This document shows, in pieces, positions 34,201-46,103 of a stretch of 64,000 nt of DNA. A program made the position numbers and the translations under genes. Under the pieces are notes generated by a model. The model did no database searches and was not told where the DNA came from. It saw nothing but the letters and a program-made list of their open reading frames with translations. The stretch spans positions 1-64,000 of the forward strand of contig BBXU01001530.1 of assembly GCA_001598975.1 (NCBI GenBank), read 5' to 3'. This stretch comes from Parachlorella kessleri (taxonomy: Eukaryota > Chlorophyta > Trebouxiophyceae > Chlorellales > Chlorellaceae). Numbering within the stretch: the stretch's first letter is position 1; every line of letters starts with the position of its first letter.

Positions 34201-37200
34201 CTACACAGCGCTGCACCTGGCGGCGGATACGGGGCAGTGTGAAGCCATTGCCAGGCTGGTGGCGCTGGGGGCGCCGGTGGACGCGGCATCCAGCAAGGGT
34301 GTCACCCCGCTGGCGCTGGCGCTCATGAAGGTGCGTGGTGGGCTTGACGGAAGGCCCGACCCCAGCTGCCCGTGTGTGTACAGGCAGGCAGCCTATTCTG
34401 TGTCCCAAGGCGTGCCCTTTGCTGGCACCAACAGCCAGCCATGCAGGCTCCTCTTGGTCAAGCCAACTGACTAGGGTTTGTTGATTACTCCTGGCCGGCC
34501 AGTCCTCCGGATGACTGCGGGCTGTTTAGATACTGTTTGGTGCATCTGAAAGGACTCCGTCATGCTGGTTCTCGCTGCGGATATTTATGAGCGGGCTGTA
34601 AATGCACTGGGCATGTGCCTCTCAACAGCTCAGATGACACATAGGGAGAGTGTAGTTGGCGTGTCTGATCCAGGGCCCTGCCAACGTGGATGCTATCTGC
34701 CTTTTGGTGGAGCTGGGGGCGGAGGTAGAACACCTCACCGAGCAGCGAGGGCTCGAGACACCCATGCACATTGCCGCCCGGTCTGGCAGGCGAGTGGCAG
34801 GCACGATGGGAGCAAGGCGTCATAGTTCTGTGGACCTGCGCGAAGGGAATGCTATGCAGATTCTGCCAGTGTGACTAGTTGGGGACGGGGTTGCCGTGCT
34901 GCCGTGTCAGACCCCAAAGCGGCCCTGCTCCAGGGGTGTTCTCTTTGGTCCCGACTTGAGTACCCTCTTCTGGCAAGGGCTTGGTTCACTGCGGCCCTGA
35001 TGTCATTGCTGGTGGTCCTTTGTTACGAAAGCCCACATGACTGGGCTGACATCCTTGCAGCCGCTTCAGCATGAGTCCCACAGGCTCTCTGCCTGTACTT
35101 GGCCGCAGGCTGGACGTAATAGAGCGCTTGGTGGCCTGCCCTCAAGTGACCGTGTCTACGCGGACCAGGGACGGCTCTACCGCCCTGCACTACGCAGCGG
35201 CCTTTGGACAGACACACGTCTTGCAAGCCCTGGTGGCGGCGGGATGCGATGTGGATTCCAGGGACTCCGCCCTCAACACTCCCCTGCACCTGGCGGCCGG
35301 TGCGGCCCATGTTTGCCTTCGCCCGTGCAGCAATGCTAGCCAGCCGGCAAGTGCTACTTGCTCTCATGATTGCTGCGGTTGTGGGCATCACAATGGGAGG
35401 CAGATGTTGGGTTTGCGGATGCTGGTCTCCAGGCCATAGGACTGTAGATGCTGTGGCTCATCAGGAAGGTGTGCGGCTAGCTGGCCAAGCTCCTGAAAGG
35501 GGGTGGACAGGACATGCTAGCCCGCCCTCCCCACCTGCAGGCTGCGGTTTCCTGGACACCGTTGTCAAGCTTGTGGAGCTGGGGGCCGACGTCAATGCGC
35601 GGGACATCACAGACTGCACGCCGCTGCAAAACGCGGCTCACGGCACCTACAGTGCCCTTGCGGCTGTGCCGGCTAGCAGCACGGCAGCAGGAGGTAAGTT
35701 CGGTGGTTCTTGCGCTTGCAGGAAGGGTGTGTGGCAGTTCAGCAGTCTAGCCGAGCTTGGTGCACCGTATGCTTCCCTGCCTCGAGACCGGCGCTGCCAG
35801 TACTGCGTGCCTGCCATCGGTGACGGCTGCTGAAAGCTGGTGGGAGGACAAGTAGGGTGGTTTTCCTTGGCTTGTTGGCAGCTCGTTGTGTCCTCTACCG
35901 ATTCTGTAATTACTAATACAACTATCTCCTGGCGCAGTTGCCAACAGCAGCCCGGCCACGGCCACTGGCTATGCCAAACTGAACCCGCCACACCAGCCGC
36001 AGCTGACCCCAGCGCAGCAGGCAGCGCAGGCGGCGCTCACAGCAGGCAACCAGATAAAGAAGGACGGGCTGGTGCCAGTGAGGACTGGCCTGGCCTGGGC
36101 ACCCATCGCCTCAGCAGACAGCGCCTCGGCCGCAGCGGCGGGAGCCTCGCTGCTGTCATACGGCGGTGCGGCTGCCCTGCTGGGAGGTACCACCGGTGCC
36201 GGCGCTGGCGCCAGTGGCGGCCTTGCGGGCCCCGGCGGGGGCGGTGCAGGCAGTGGCGGGGGCGGCTCGCGTGCAGCGCTGGCGCCAGGGGTCGCCTCTG
36301 CGGCGGCTGAGGCCGAGAGCAGCCTCATCCATGCCACCCAGGACCTCTGGACCACTTGGAAGTCGCTGGGGCTGACGCAGCTTCTGAAGAAAGCCTACAA
36401 GCAGCAGCAGCGGCGGGCAGGCGGCAGCGCATACGGCGGCGGCGCCGCCAGCAGCTCGGCGGCTGCGGCTACAGCCGCGGCCGGGCCGGCCGCTGCCTCG
36501 CAGCAGGCGTCGGTGCAGCTGCAGCAGACGCAGCAGACGGTGCAGGCGGCGCTGCAGCAGATGCAGGCGGCCTTGCAGCAGAGCCAGGTGGTGCTGCAGC
36601 AGCAGCTGCTGCTGAGCTACCAGCAGCAGGGCGGTGCCAGCGGCAGCAGCAGCGGCAGCGGGGCCGCCGGCGGTGGCAGTGGTCTGGGAGGGAACCTCAC
36701 TGCGTCTTCCTTGGCAGCGGTGGCGGGAGCGGCGGGGCCCAACGGCGCGGTGTCTAACCATGAGGCCACGCAGCAGTGGCTGCAGCAGTACGATAGCCTT
36801 GGACTGACAGCCACCATCACTGCCAGTGAGTGGTTGTGGGTGAGCTTTAGAAAGTTGCATGTGGGGCATGCTGTTTGGTTGGAGGTTTGGTTGTAGGAAG
36901 CCGTGTGCATAGGCAGCCGGAGGAGGTTTCAACTCCTATCTCCTATGTACCTTGCATCTGCTTTGCCATATGAGGGTTCTGCTGGAAGTTGAGATATTGG
37001 ACTGAACCCCAGTAGCAAGCACAGACGTGCTGGTGTACCTAGTTGTGGGTGAAGACATGTTTGGCAAGCGGCAGTAAGTTCTGGAGCCCAGCGTTAGCCT
37101 GAGTTTCTCTGTCCCACCAGAGCGCACTGTCGGTAATGGCAGCCGATTTTGGGTGGGAGTCCCAAGCAGGAAGACTTGTAATCTGCACTGGGTAATGTAG

Positions 37201-39780
37201 GGGTGTAGATGGGTATCACTTCAAGGTGCACGCTGTGGCATGTGTGTGCAGGCCCGCTCACAGCCGGCAAAGGCGCTGAGAGCCATGTGTGCACCGCAAG
37301 CACGGGGGGCAGCGCTTCGCTGGACGTGCTGCTGCGCCGGTCAGACCAGCTGTGCTTCGGCTCTGGGGGGGAGCAAGACAGGTCGCGACTCATCAAGGCA
37401 AGCAGTGGGTGTAGGTGTGTGTGGTGGTGGTGGTGTGTGTGTGTGGTGGTGTGGGGGGGGGGGTTGTGGCTTGGCGGGTTGGCAGGAGGTGGTTTACAGG
37501 TAGAAAGGGGGCCTGGTCAGCCCGTGCCAGCGGGAGTGAATGGGCCCCAGGGGTCGACTCAGTCTGGGGTGAAGTCTCCGCATCAAGTTGATGTCATGGC
37601 TGCGCTTGTGAAGGGTTGGCTTGGTGAGAGCAGACTGGCCCAGCCAGTGTACCTGGAAAGAGCACACAGTCAAGAGACTGGCTCAGGAGGACCGTGGCCC
37701 GTGCGCCCTGCAGGTTGTGCAAAGGCTGGTGGCTCTAGGAGCCGACTTAGCTGCCACCGACAACGAGGGCCGCACCGCGCTGCACCTGGCGGCTGGCTGT
37801 GGTGACAAGGCCATGACGCTGCTGCTGGTGGATCTGGGCACCGACGTCAACTGCAGGTGGGTCAGGGGACTGCTGTCAAGTGCAGATGGGTCAAAGGACA
37901 AATGTCAACCGCAGGTGGCCAGGGATTCGGCGTAAAGTGCAGGTGGGTCATGGATCCGACGTCAGCAGCAAGTGGCCAGGCGGGGCAGACAGGGGGCCAG
38001 GTCCCCCCTACCTCTCATTAATGCACATGGCCTGCCACCACCAGTAACGGATACACGGGCCACACCACACCGTCCCAGGCTTGCCTGGTCAGTCAGTGAT
38101 GCTGTGTCACGCCATATTTGAATTTTCCTGGCGGTGCTTGCTTGCTGTGGATGCACTGCGGGTGGTCTGGCCAGTGGTGGCCCGGCAACAGTGATCCCCG
38201 TTGGAGCCTCTGGTGAGGCTTGTACCGCTGCTGCCGATGTGGTGGCGCGGCTGCGTGTTTTCATCACTGGTGCCCTGGCCTGCTGCAGGGATTCTGTGGG
38301 TGGGACTGCGATGCACCATGCCGCCATGGCCAACAAGAAGGACATGATGTTTGCCCTGGCGCGGCTGGGCTGCGACTGGCGGTCGAGGGCAGATGGCATT
38401 GATGGCGCGACGGCTTCTTTCGTGCTGTGTGGCCAGCATGGAAAGACCACGCGGCAGCAGGTGCGGTTCCTGTAGTTCTCTCTCATCAGGCATGGCGTAG
38501 CTGGGCGAGCACACGAAAGGGGGGTTGGGATGTGGTGCGCTGTCGGTATCCCTGGCAGAAGCACACGGCAGTGGGTGCGTGAGCGGTGGCGGGGGGTTTC
38601 CACCCATTTTTGGGCTGCATGATTGTTGACATCTGTGGACTACTCACCAGCAGGAGGCAGCCCCACCCCTGGAGCAGCTGGGAAGGTGCTGAGTGGCGGG
38701 TGGCATGAGTGTTGATGGGTTTCTCATGCCAGCACACCATCCGCCTTCAGTGTGTTGGTCACCGGTAGTGCCTGACGTGCATCATCTTCATGTGAGAGTG
38801 CGGCCGCGGTCGCCTACCAGGTCCTTGCATATGCAGCAGGCGCCCCTCTTACCCGTATGAGTTTCGAGACACTTGGCCGAGGTTTATGCACCCATGTTCC
38901 ATGCATGTCTCCACATGGGAGACGCTTCCATGCCCTGCGCCTGCACGACGGTTGCGGGGTCTGTTCCCCCGCAGAAGCTCCTGGATGCCAAGCTCAAGCG
39001 TGTCTTCCAGGAGGGCGCAGCAGCCAGGGCAGCCGGGCGCAACCCGCTCGCGGACCCGGCTTCCACCCGGGACGACGAGAGGGATGAGGAGGGGGCTACT
39101 GTTGACCTGGAGGCGGAACAGGCGCTGGCGGACGCTGCCATGGCTGCGCTGCTGGAGGAGGTAGAGGGGTGAGTACCTTTTGTAAGTCGTAGTGTTCGAT
39201 GCTGAGGGGTGAGTGCAGGCGGCTGGATCGCTGGAAGGCCTTCGGTGTGCATGGCGAGGGTGGCAGGTTGGTGTCCAGGCCAAGCAGGCTCTGGCAGGGC
39301 GGGCGTGCGTGGAGTTGCAAAGCTTCATGTGTGGGTGGCTGGTTGCTAGTTTCCTGTGGGGTGCGTGTGGAGTGTGTGATTCCATTGCGGTGGTGAGACT
39401 GGTGGGATGACTGCGAAGTATGGATTTGCAGTGGGTGTTTGGCTGGTTACTGTAGGTAGAAGTTTTCATGTTTGCGCCGGCGGGTGTGGTGGGCACGCAG
39501 GGAGGGCACGTATGGACAGTTCCATTCAGGGATCCGAGCGCTTTCTAAACTTCGCCCGGGGGATGGTGCTGCGGGGCAAGGGCCATAAGTCCTGCTGCAA
39601 TCGTGTGCTTGCAAACTGCAGGGAAGCCGACACACACCCTGGTACCGGCAAGGCAACCAAGAAGAGGCGCAAGAAGAAGAAGAGCAAGCCTGGCGAGGCA
39701 TCAGAGCTGCTTCGGGCATCGCCGGAGGAGGCTGAGGATGCTGAGCCTGCTGAGCTGGCTGGACCTCCCCAGCCCTCAGC

Positions 39781-39811
<31 letters not shown>

Positions 39812-42800
39812 GTGACCGCCGCTGAGGGGAGCAGTGCCGCTGTACCCAACGGGACAGGTGCTGCTCCCGTTGCAGCGAAAGCACGGGCAGCGTCACCTGC
39901 CGCAGCAGCTAGTCCTGCCATACTTGCTGCGCAGAGCAGTGAGCGTTCCACCGCGCACCTGGCTAATGGCGCTGTCGCGCTGCCCGGCAGTCCTCCCAAG
40001 CAGCCTGGCCAGCCAATGCATGAGCAGCAGCAGCCGTCCCCGCACCCACAACAAAGCCAGGCGCCAGTGTCAGTGGCGATGCCGGGCCCTGCGGCGTCCT
40101 TACAGCAACGCCAGCAGCTGCCTGGCCAGCCAGAGAGCCATGCCGCAGTTGCAGTTCCAGCAGGGCAGGTCCCACCGCCAGCCGCCGATGCGGCTGCCAG
40201 CAGTGTCTCCGGGTCTGGCAGTGAAGCCTCAGAGCATGAGCTTGTCAGGCTACACCTGGAGCAGGCTGCAGAGCAGGCGGCCAAGCTGGTGGGCGGTGAA
40301 GGTGTGGGGGAGGAGCCCAGCGAAGCTGAGCTGGCGGGTTGCCTTCAGGTTGGTTCTGGTTCTGTGGAGCTGGTTGGCGGTGGTTGTGGGGGCGCCTGAA
40401 GCTGCACAAATGCAACTGCACTGCACAGTGATGTGACTGTCAGCAGTACTCCAAATGTGCGTCTGAATGTCTGTACGAGCACCTGGCTAAGCTGACTGGA
40501 AGGTATGAGCCAGCTATTCACGCCCACACCTTACACTGCATGTCATCGTAGAGTCATGGTTGTGGCTGGGGCCGGGAGGTGCGTTAGGAGTTTTGTTGCA
40601 TGGCTTGCCAACGCTGCACCCCATGCTGTTCCCAGATGCTGGACGAGGCCATTAGTCGTGCGGTGGGGGTGGGCGTCTCAGCCAAGTACGGCAAGAAAGT
40701 GCGGCGCAAGGCGCAGACAGTCCTAGACCGCCTGCGGGGCGTCGTCAGCCCAGAACCTGGCAGCAGCAGCGCGCAGCAGCAAGCAGAGGAGGGGACTGGC
40801 GAAGCGGCAGCAGGCGCGGCAGCTGGAGGGCTAGTAAGGCAGGGCTTGCGGGCAGGGAGCCCTGCGCCTCCCAGCCCAGTGATTGGAGGGTCTGCAGGCA
40901 TGCGAGGGTCTGTTGCAGCCTCGGGTGCGCAAGGGAGGCTGCTGCTCGACCAGCAGCTGCACCAGCGAGATAGCGGGGGAGCAGCAGCGGCCGCCGCTGC
41001 GCCGCTGTCGTTTGCTGCCGCGCGGCAGGCCCAGCAGCAGCTACAGGCGCTGTCGGATGAAGAGATGGCACGCATGCTGCAGGCCCAGTTCGATGCTGAG
41101 GCCGCTGTGGAGCACAGCCAGCAGGCACAGCGCCGCCGCGGCGCCCAGCCAGGAGCAGCGACAGCACCTGGGCAGTCCGCCATCTCATCTGTCCTGCCTG
41201 CTCCGTCTTCTGCAGCTAGGACGGCCAAGGCCGAACCGCCAGCAGCGGCGCCTGTGCCGACAGCAGCCCAGCAGCAGGCAGGTGGTGGTAGGGCTCAGGC
41301 TGCGCCTCGGGTGACGGTGGCCCCAGCGCCGCAGGCACCTCTGAACCAGCATGCAGCCGTGCCCGCTGTCAAGCCCCAAGCCACCAAGTACGTCCCTCCA
41401 GGCGTCAAGGCTACTGCGCTGGTAGCAGCTGCTCCCCATGCCTCCCAGGCAGCTGCTGCCAAGCCACCGCCTCCAGGCTATGCGCCGCCCATGGCTGCGG
41501 CAGGGGCCGCGTCCAGCGGGGTGCAGGGCCCGCCGGTCTCACAGGGCAAGGGCGCCCTGACTGGGCATGCTAGAGCGCAGCCTGTGCAGCTTCCCCAGCA
41601 GCCACTGCAGCAGTCACAGCGCGCTGCGTCTGCTGGTCTGGGGGCGGCGGCCGGAACGGGCGCCCTGCCTGCAGCCTCACAGTTGCAGCAGCATGCCAAG
41701 CCCGCTGCACCAGCTGCACCTGGAGCAGCTCGTGCCTGGCAGCCACCGCAGCAGCAGCAACAACAACAGCAGGTTTACCCGCTACAGCACCCCTTGCCTC
41801 ATTTAGTGCACCCTCCTGCCAGCGCAGCCAGTGCCATGCCCGGCCCCCCTCGGATCCTCACACCAGCGCCCTCAGTCGGCCACCAGCAAGCAAATCTTGC
41901 CAGCACAATGCAGCAGCAGCAGCAGCAACAGCGACCGTTGTCGCGCGGGCCAGCCTCCCCTGCCCGCCCGCCATCCAGCCTCGCCTCCCCTCTACACCAG
42001 CCAGCTGGCAGTGCCTTTGGGTCGGTTGGCTCCCTGTTCACCTCTGCGGTCGGCAGCAGCGGCACGCTGTTTGGCTCAGCAGCAGGCCCAGCGGAGCAGG
42101 CGGCGTCACACAGTGCAGGGTTGTCGCTAGGCAGCCTGGGGCCCAACGCCGAGAGCACCAGCCTGGGCGGTGTGTCAGACCCAGGCCTGCCGCCGACAAG
42201 CTTTGCGGGCATGTTTGGCGCCTCAGCCTTTGGGCCCCCAAGCCCCGGCCTGGGGGCACCGCGCCTTCCGACCAGCCTGCCGCCTCCTGCGCCCTCGCTG
42301 TTTGCCTCCTCCTCCCAGCCGCCACAGTCGCTCCAGCAGGCTCCAGCACACTTTGGGGCGCCACTGAGGGCCACGGAAGCTCCTTCTGGCTACAATGTGC
42401 CCTGCACCAGGATGCCGGCGGCAGCAGCAGCAGCTGCAGGTGTGGGCCCTAGCGCGGCCATGATCGGGCAGTTTGCAGACCTGGATATCTCGGAGTTGCA
42501 GCAGGCCGCATACGACAGCTTCCTGTCAGGGACGGCCGGCCCGGAGGGGCTCAGTTCTTTGATACCCCAGGATCTGGCAGCCCAGGTCTTTGGCAGCGAT
42601 GCCAGCCTGGGTGGCCTGCGGCATTCACAGCTGGGTGCAGGCGTTGGGCGCGGCATTGGCCCCACTGGGGACTTTGCCGACCCACCCAGCCAGCGGCAGC
42701 AGCAGCAGCAGCAGGATCTCCTGGACGAGGATACCTCTGCTGCCGGGACGCTGCTCTCCAGCGACCTGCTCGGAGAGATTGATGGGTTCAATGGTGGCAC

Positions 42801-43236
42801 TGGCAGTGTGGGTGGCAGTGGTGAAGGCCAGCCGCTGGCGCCGAGGGGGCAGCGGCAGCCGCTGGGTGCTGGTGTGCTGTCGCTGCCAGAGGATGCGGCA
42901 GCGCTGTTTGCGCCGTCGCAGCCGCCGACAAGCACAGCTGGCTTGGCAGGTGAGATCACAGCATACACGGGCTCATAGTGTTTGTACCATGCTGCCTCCT
43001 CCATGTTACGGGTGTGTGGGCGGGGTTGCATAAGGGCGCACAGCACCTGGTGCGAGGCTCGTGCGGTGGATGTGCAATACTTAGTTATTGCGGAACATAC
43101 CCTCCCCGGCCTTATGACTTACATAGCGACATGGGTAGTGCGTGCAATATCACCTGCGGGCCCCAACCATAGGTATATGCTTGCTGCAGGGGCCCAGTCT
43201 GGCAGTTTCATTGCTCGGGGGTCGATGTGGAGGTGA
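31267..43236 (+). CDS. Large multi-ankyrin protein, 17 exons, ~2145 residues
   Basis: Exons: 31267..31356, 31740..32006, 32350..32791, 33197..33342, 33657..33747, 34020..34330, 34674..34789, 35109..35299, 35541..35693, 35938..36825, 37252..37397, 37714..37856, 38289..38460, 38975..39168, 39622..40348, 40636..42949, 43190..43236. Every phase closes, which argues for one gene. About 17 ankyrin repeats fill residues 1-590 (SALHKAAQRGD, TPLHHAVMHGH, TPLHYAAAYNQ, TPMHVAAGEGH, TALHYAAAFGQ and others). A ~300-residue Ala/Gly/Gln-rich insert follows, then two more repeats (TALHLAAGCGD, TAMHHAAMANK; ~950-1050). Next come an acidic helix (LEAEQALADAAMAALLEEVEG), the basic tract TKKRRKKKKSK (~1130), and a long Gln/Pro/Ala/Ser-rich tail with a UIM-like motif LSDEEMARMLQAQFDAE (~1499). 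The C-terminus is GSFIARGSMWR. Introns 7 and 11 have GC donors. It is probably a scaffold; no enzymatic domain is seen. The start and the last short exon are the least certain parts. Confidence 0.82.
37416..37463. repeat. GT/GGT simple repeat in ankyrin-gene intron 11
   Basis: A run of GTGTGTGGTGGTGGTGGTGTG units followed by eleven G residues, inside the intron between 37397 and 37714. Confidence 0.85.
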
Positions 43237-44234
43237 TTTGCAAGCTCAGCCACTCAGTTGAGTCGCATGTGGGCAGCGGTTTGGTGAGGCATGCATTGCT
43301 GGGATGCGGGGTTGGTAATGCGTGGCGCTCAGACGTGGCACCGACCTTTAGTATTTCAAGATCGACAAGTATTTTTGGAAGTTTAGTTCCATTGCTGACT
43401 CCGGCTGCAGTTTATACTTGGCAGGTTAGAGGGCTGTGCAGTTGTGTCTCTAGGTCGTTGTAGCTGCTGCTTCTCAATTTTCCTTGTTTCAGTCCGCAAC
43501 GCAGTTTTTTCCATACTTCTTACGGGTTCAAAGAATGGTCGCAGGGGGTGCTTGTAGTGTAAGGGTGTACTGGGTTGCTGCTTGTTATGTTGCTTGTGGG
43601 CCTGGACTCCCTATCAGCTCTCCTTCAACTCAACAGGCAGCCTTGCGTGCTCAGGGCAGGGAGGTTGCTGGCCCTTCCTGGGTTATTCCTTTTCCTGGAT
43701 AAGTCCTTTCTACATACTTGTTACCAAGGTTTGGTATGGCCGTCACAGAAGCTGTACCCGGATGCGCAACGCACATGCGTTATTATGGCACAAAGACGTG
43801 CCATGCAAGCGCCTGACCCCCCGTTGAGAGCCGGTAGTGCTTGAGCCAAGTTCACAAGAAACTGCGCAGTGAAAGGGAGCGGCATCCGCTCCTGCAGCTA
43901 GTGACACTGCCCTTGCCTAGACAAACGTTGTGGTACCTCAGTCAATGATGCAACCTTACATTCCTTGCATGCACTGACAGCTCAGCCACACACCCTCTGG
44001 TTGCACCACATGCCACCAATTTATACATTGGGGAAGGACCTGGTGTGTCGCAGATAAAGAGCCGGACAAGGCACACCTGAAGAAAGGGAGGCACTAGCGA
44101 GTGATGCTTACATACATACATCAAAGACGTCCAACCTGGCAGCTCACAGCCGTCAATCCTACGTAACGACCTTCCGTTAATGTCAAAAAGCAGTAGTCAG
44201 AAAACGCTGGCCTCGAGGTGCGCTAAGGACAAGG
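43237..44234. other. Spacer between large ankyrin gene and SYP6
   Basis: Convergent 3' flanks of the two genes. The sequence is more T-rich than the coding parts, and I see no gene or repeat. Confidence 0.5.
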
Positions 44235-45831
44235 TTACCCAATGGCAAGCACCACCAAGATGACAAGCACGACGATGAGGAAGAGCATGATGGCAATTTG
44301 TCCCTTGGACCCTGCCTTGTCCAGCACATATTGCACCTTCCGCTGTGCTGCCTGAAGTCGTGTGGAGGTGCCTTCAATTTCTGTATCAAGCTCATCCAGC
44401 AGCTGCAGGCATAAGGGAGGTGAAGAGCATTGTGAAAGCAGCAGAGGCGCAATGAAGCAGCGAAGGTGCACATGACCTTACGCTTTGAACTGGGCAGCGG
44501 GGCTTTAAAATCGCATATTGCTACTATAAACGTCACAAATTACTTGCCACACCTTGCCAGGTTGCCGTCATGAGGCATCAAGCCACAAGTGTGCTCAGGC
44601 TAACCAACGTCCACAGCCGCAGCACACGTGTGCTAATAGCTTCCCGTTCCTGGTCCTGCATTGTGAGGCCCTCACCTGCCCTTGCACATGCAGCTCTTGC
44701 CCCATCTCCTTGCCCAGCTGCCCTATCCGCACTACATGGTCACCCAGCTGGTCAAGCTCCTGGTCTTGCTGCCTACAGGCACAAATTAGTACCAGGTTGG
44801 CAAGCGCCCGTGGGTGCAGCAATAGTACAATTTACCGCACACTCCTCAATACTAATTGTCTTCATGCAAGCAGTAAGAAGGAAGCGATGGTTGCTAGCCC
44901 GCATGGAGGCAAGAACCTAGTCTAGACCTTGCAGCCCGCCTTGCTCTATAACCTTCAATGTACAAGTATCCCCACTGGAAGCAACGCAACTTACTGCATG
45001 AGGAGCTGCTGCCTGTCTCCTTCTGATCGTATATAGTGGTCATTCTCTTCCTGCACCGCTGCTGCCAGTTTGCTGGCTGCTGTGCTAGGCGCTGCAATTG
45101 CTGCTCCTGCCCCCAGGTTGCTGCGCAGTGTGTCGATCTGCGAACGAAGTGACCAGCCAGTGACCGCCAGTGTGTTGCTGTGCACGACAAGTGTTTGGAA
45201 AACTGACACCAAGAGTTTACCCCGCGTGAAGCCTCGCAACTTCCCCTCGCAGTCCCAACTATGCAGGTTCAGGAGTGCCCCATGCCGCCAGGCCCTGATG
45301 CGGTCTTCAGTGCGAGCCAGCCTTTATACATCGTATGCACAGCTGGCCCACACCTGCCGTCTTGTAGACATAACCCACTTGCGCCTATCCGACAGCTCCT
45401 GCTGGGACAGCTTGAAGCGCTGCGGGTTGCGTTCTGCTGCGTCAACAGACTTGTCTATTTCTTGTAGCTACAGAGCACAAGAAAGCGGGTGGTTAGGCCG
45501 CCCAGCCTTGACCAGGACCGTTGGGCTCCGAAACTCTCAGGGGCTCAGCCAAGGGGAGCTGGCAGGCACGCCTGACCAGAACACACCATGTACTCCAAGC
45601 TGTGGCACTCCTCCTCCAGCTCGAGTTTCAGCGTCCGCCGCTCGGCTGCCGTGCGTGGGAGGTTGCCCCACTGCGAGAACTTGCTTTGCACGCCCCGCAG
45701 CTGCAGCACGGCAGAATCGAGGCTGTCAGAGGGCAGGGAGCTGCGGGCCTCCTTGAAGCAGCAAACCGCCTCCTCACCGTGTCCTCGACTTCCTCTTTCA
45801 CAACAAAGTAGGGATCACGCTGCTGGGCCAT
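44235..45831 (-). CDS. SYP6: Qc-SNARE of the syntaxin-6/SYP6 family
   Basis: Exons 45778..45831, 45587..45751, 45354..45467, 44995..45137, 44676..44772 and 44235..44402 give 246 residues, the usual length. The start DPYFVVKEEVEDT matches the conserved syntaxin-6 opening. The N-terminal helical bundle includes LQLRGVQSKFSQWGNLPRT and the DAAERNPQRFKLSQQELSDR / RKWVMSTRRQ segment typical of this family. The SNARE motif (~155-222) runs from QQDQELDQLGDHVVRIGQL through LLDELDTEIEGTSTRL, with the zero-layer Gln most likely in HVQGQ. It ends in one transmembrane anchor (IAIMLFLIVVLVILVVLAIG). The protein works in trans-Golgi/endosome fusion. The acceptor of exon 2 (TTCAAG) is weaker than the rest; the other splice sites are good. 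It is divergent from the hydrolase gene, with 272 bp between starts. Confidence 0.93.
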
Positions 45832-46103
45832 CGTTCTCCTGTACAGGCTTGCCCAGAAAGTCTTTCTGTCCGTCCGCCAAGGATGTGTTGCAACGAAGAT
45901 GTTACTGTTATTAGTGACTACAGTACCGGCTTTTCTACGGGGATTCCCTTCACGGTACTGAACTGCGTGAGTCGGGTGCCAGCCTGGCACTTTTATGTTA
46001 GGCTAGTTCACCAGGGTGGCGGATCTGCAGCAGGGACACTACACGATTATACCCTGCAGCCCTTACTGCTGAGCTCCGCGCCACCGAGGGACATGGCGTA
46101 AAC
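45832..46103. promoter_or_regulatory. Short divergent promoter, SYP6 / hydrolase
   Basis: 272 bp between two divergent start codons. An AT-richer patch lies at 45895-45935. No defined element was recognised. Confidence 0.45.

Noticed and set aside
36156..36932. Long minus-strand open frame (258 residues)
   Set aside because: Shadow of ankyrin exon 10; Leu/Arg-rich only because CAG repeats read backwards give CTG.
39526..40284. Long minus-strand open frame (252 residues, Ala/Ser/Gly-rich)
   Set aside because: It is the complement of the GC-rich low-complexity exon 15 of the large ankyrin gene and has no splice or family support.
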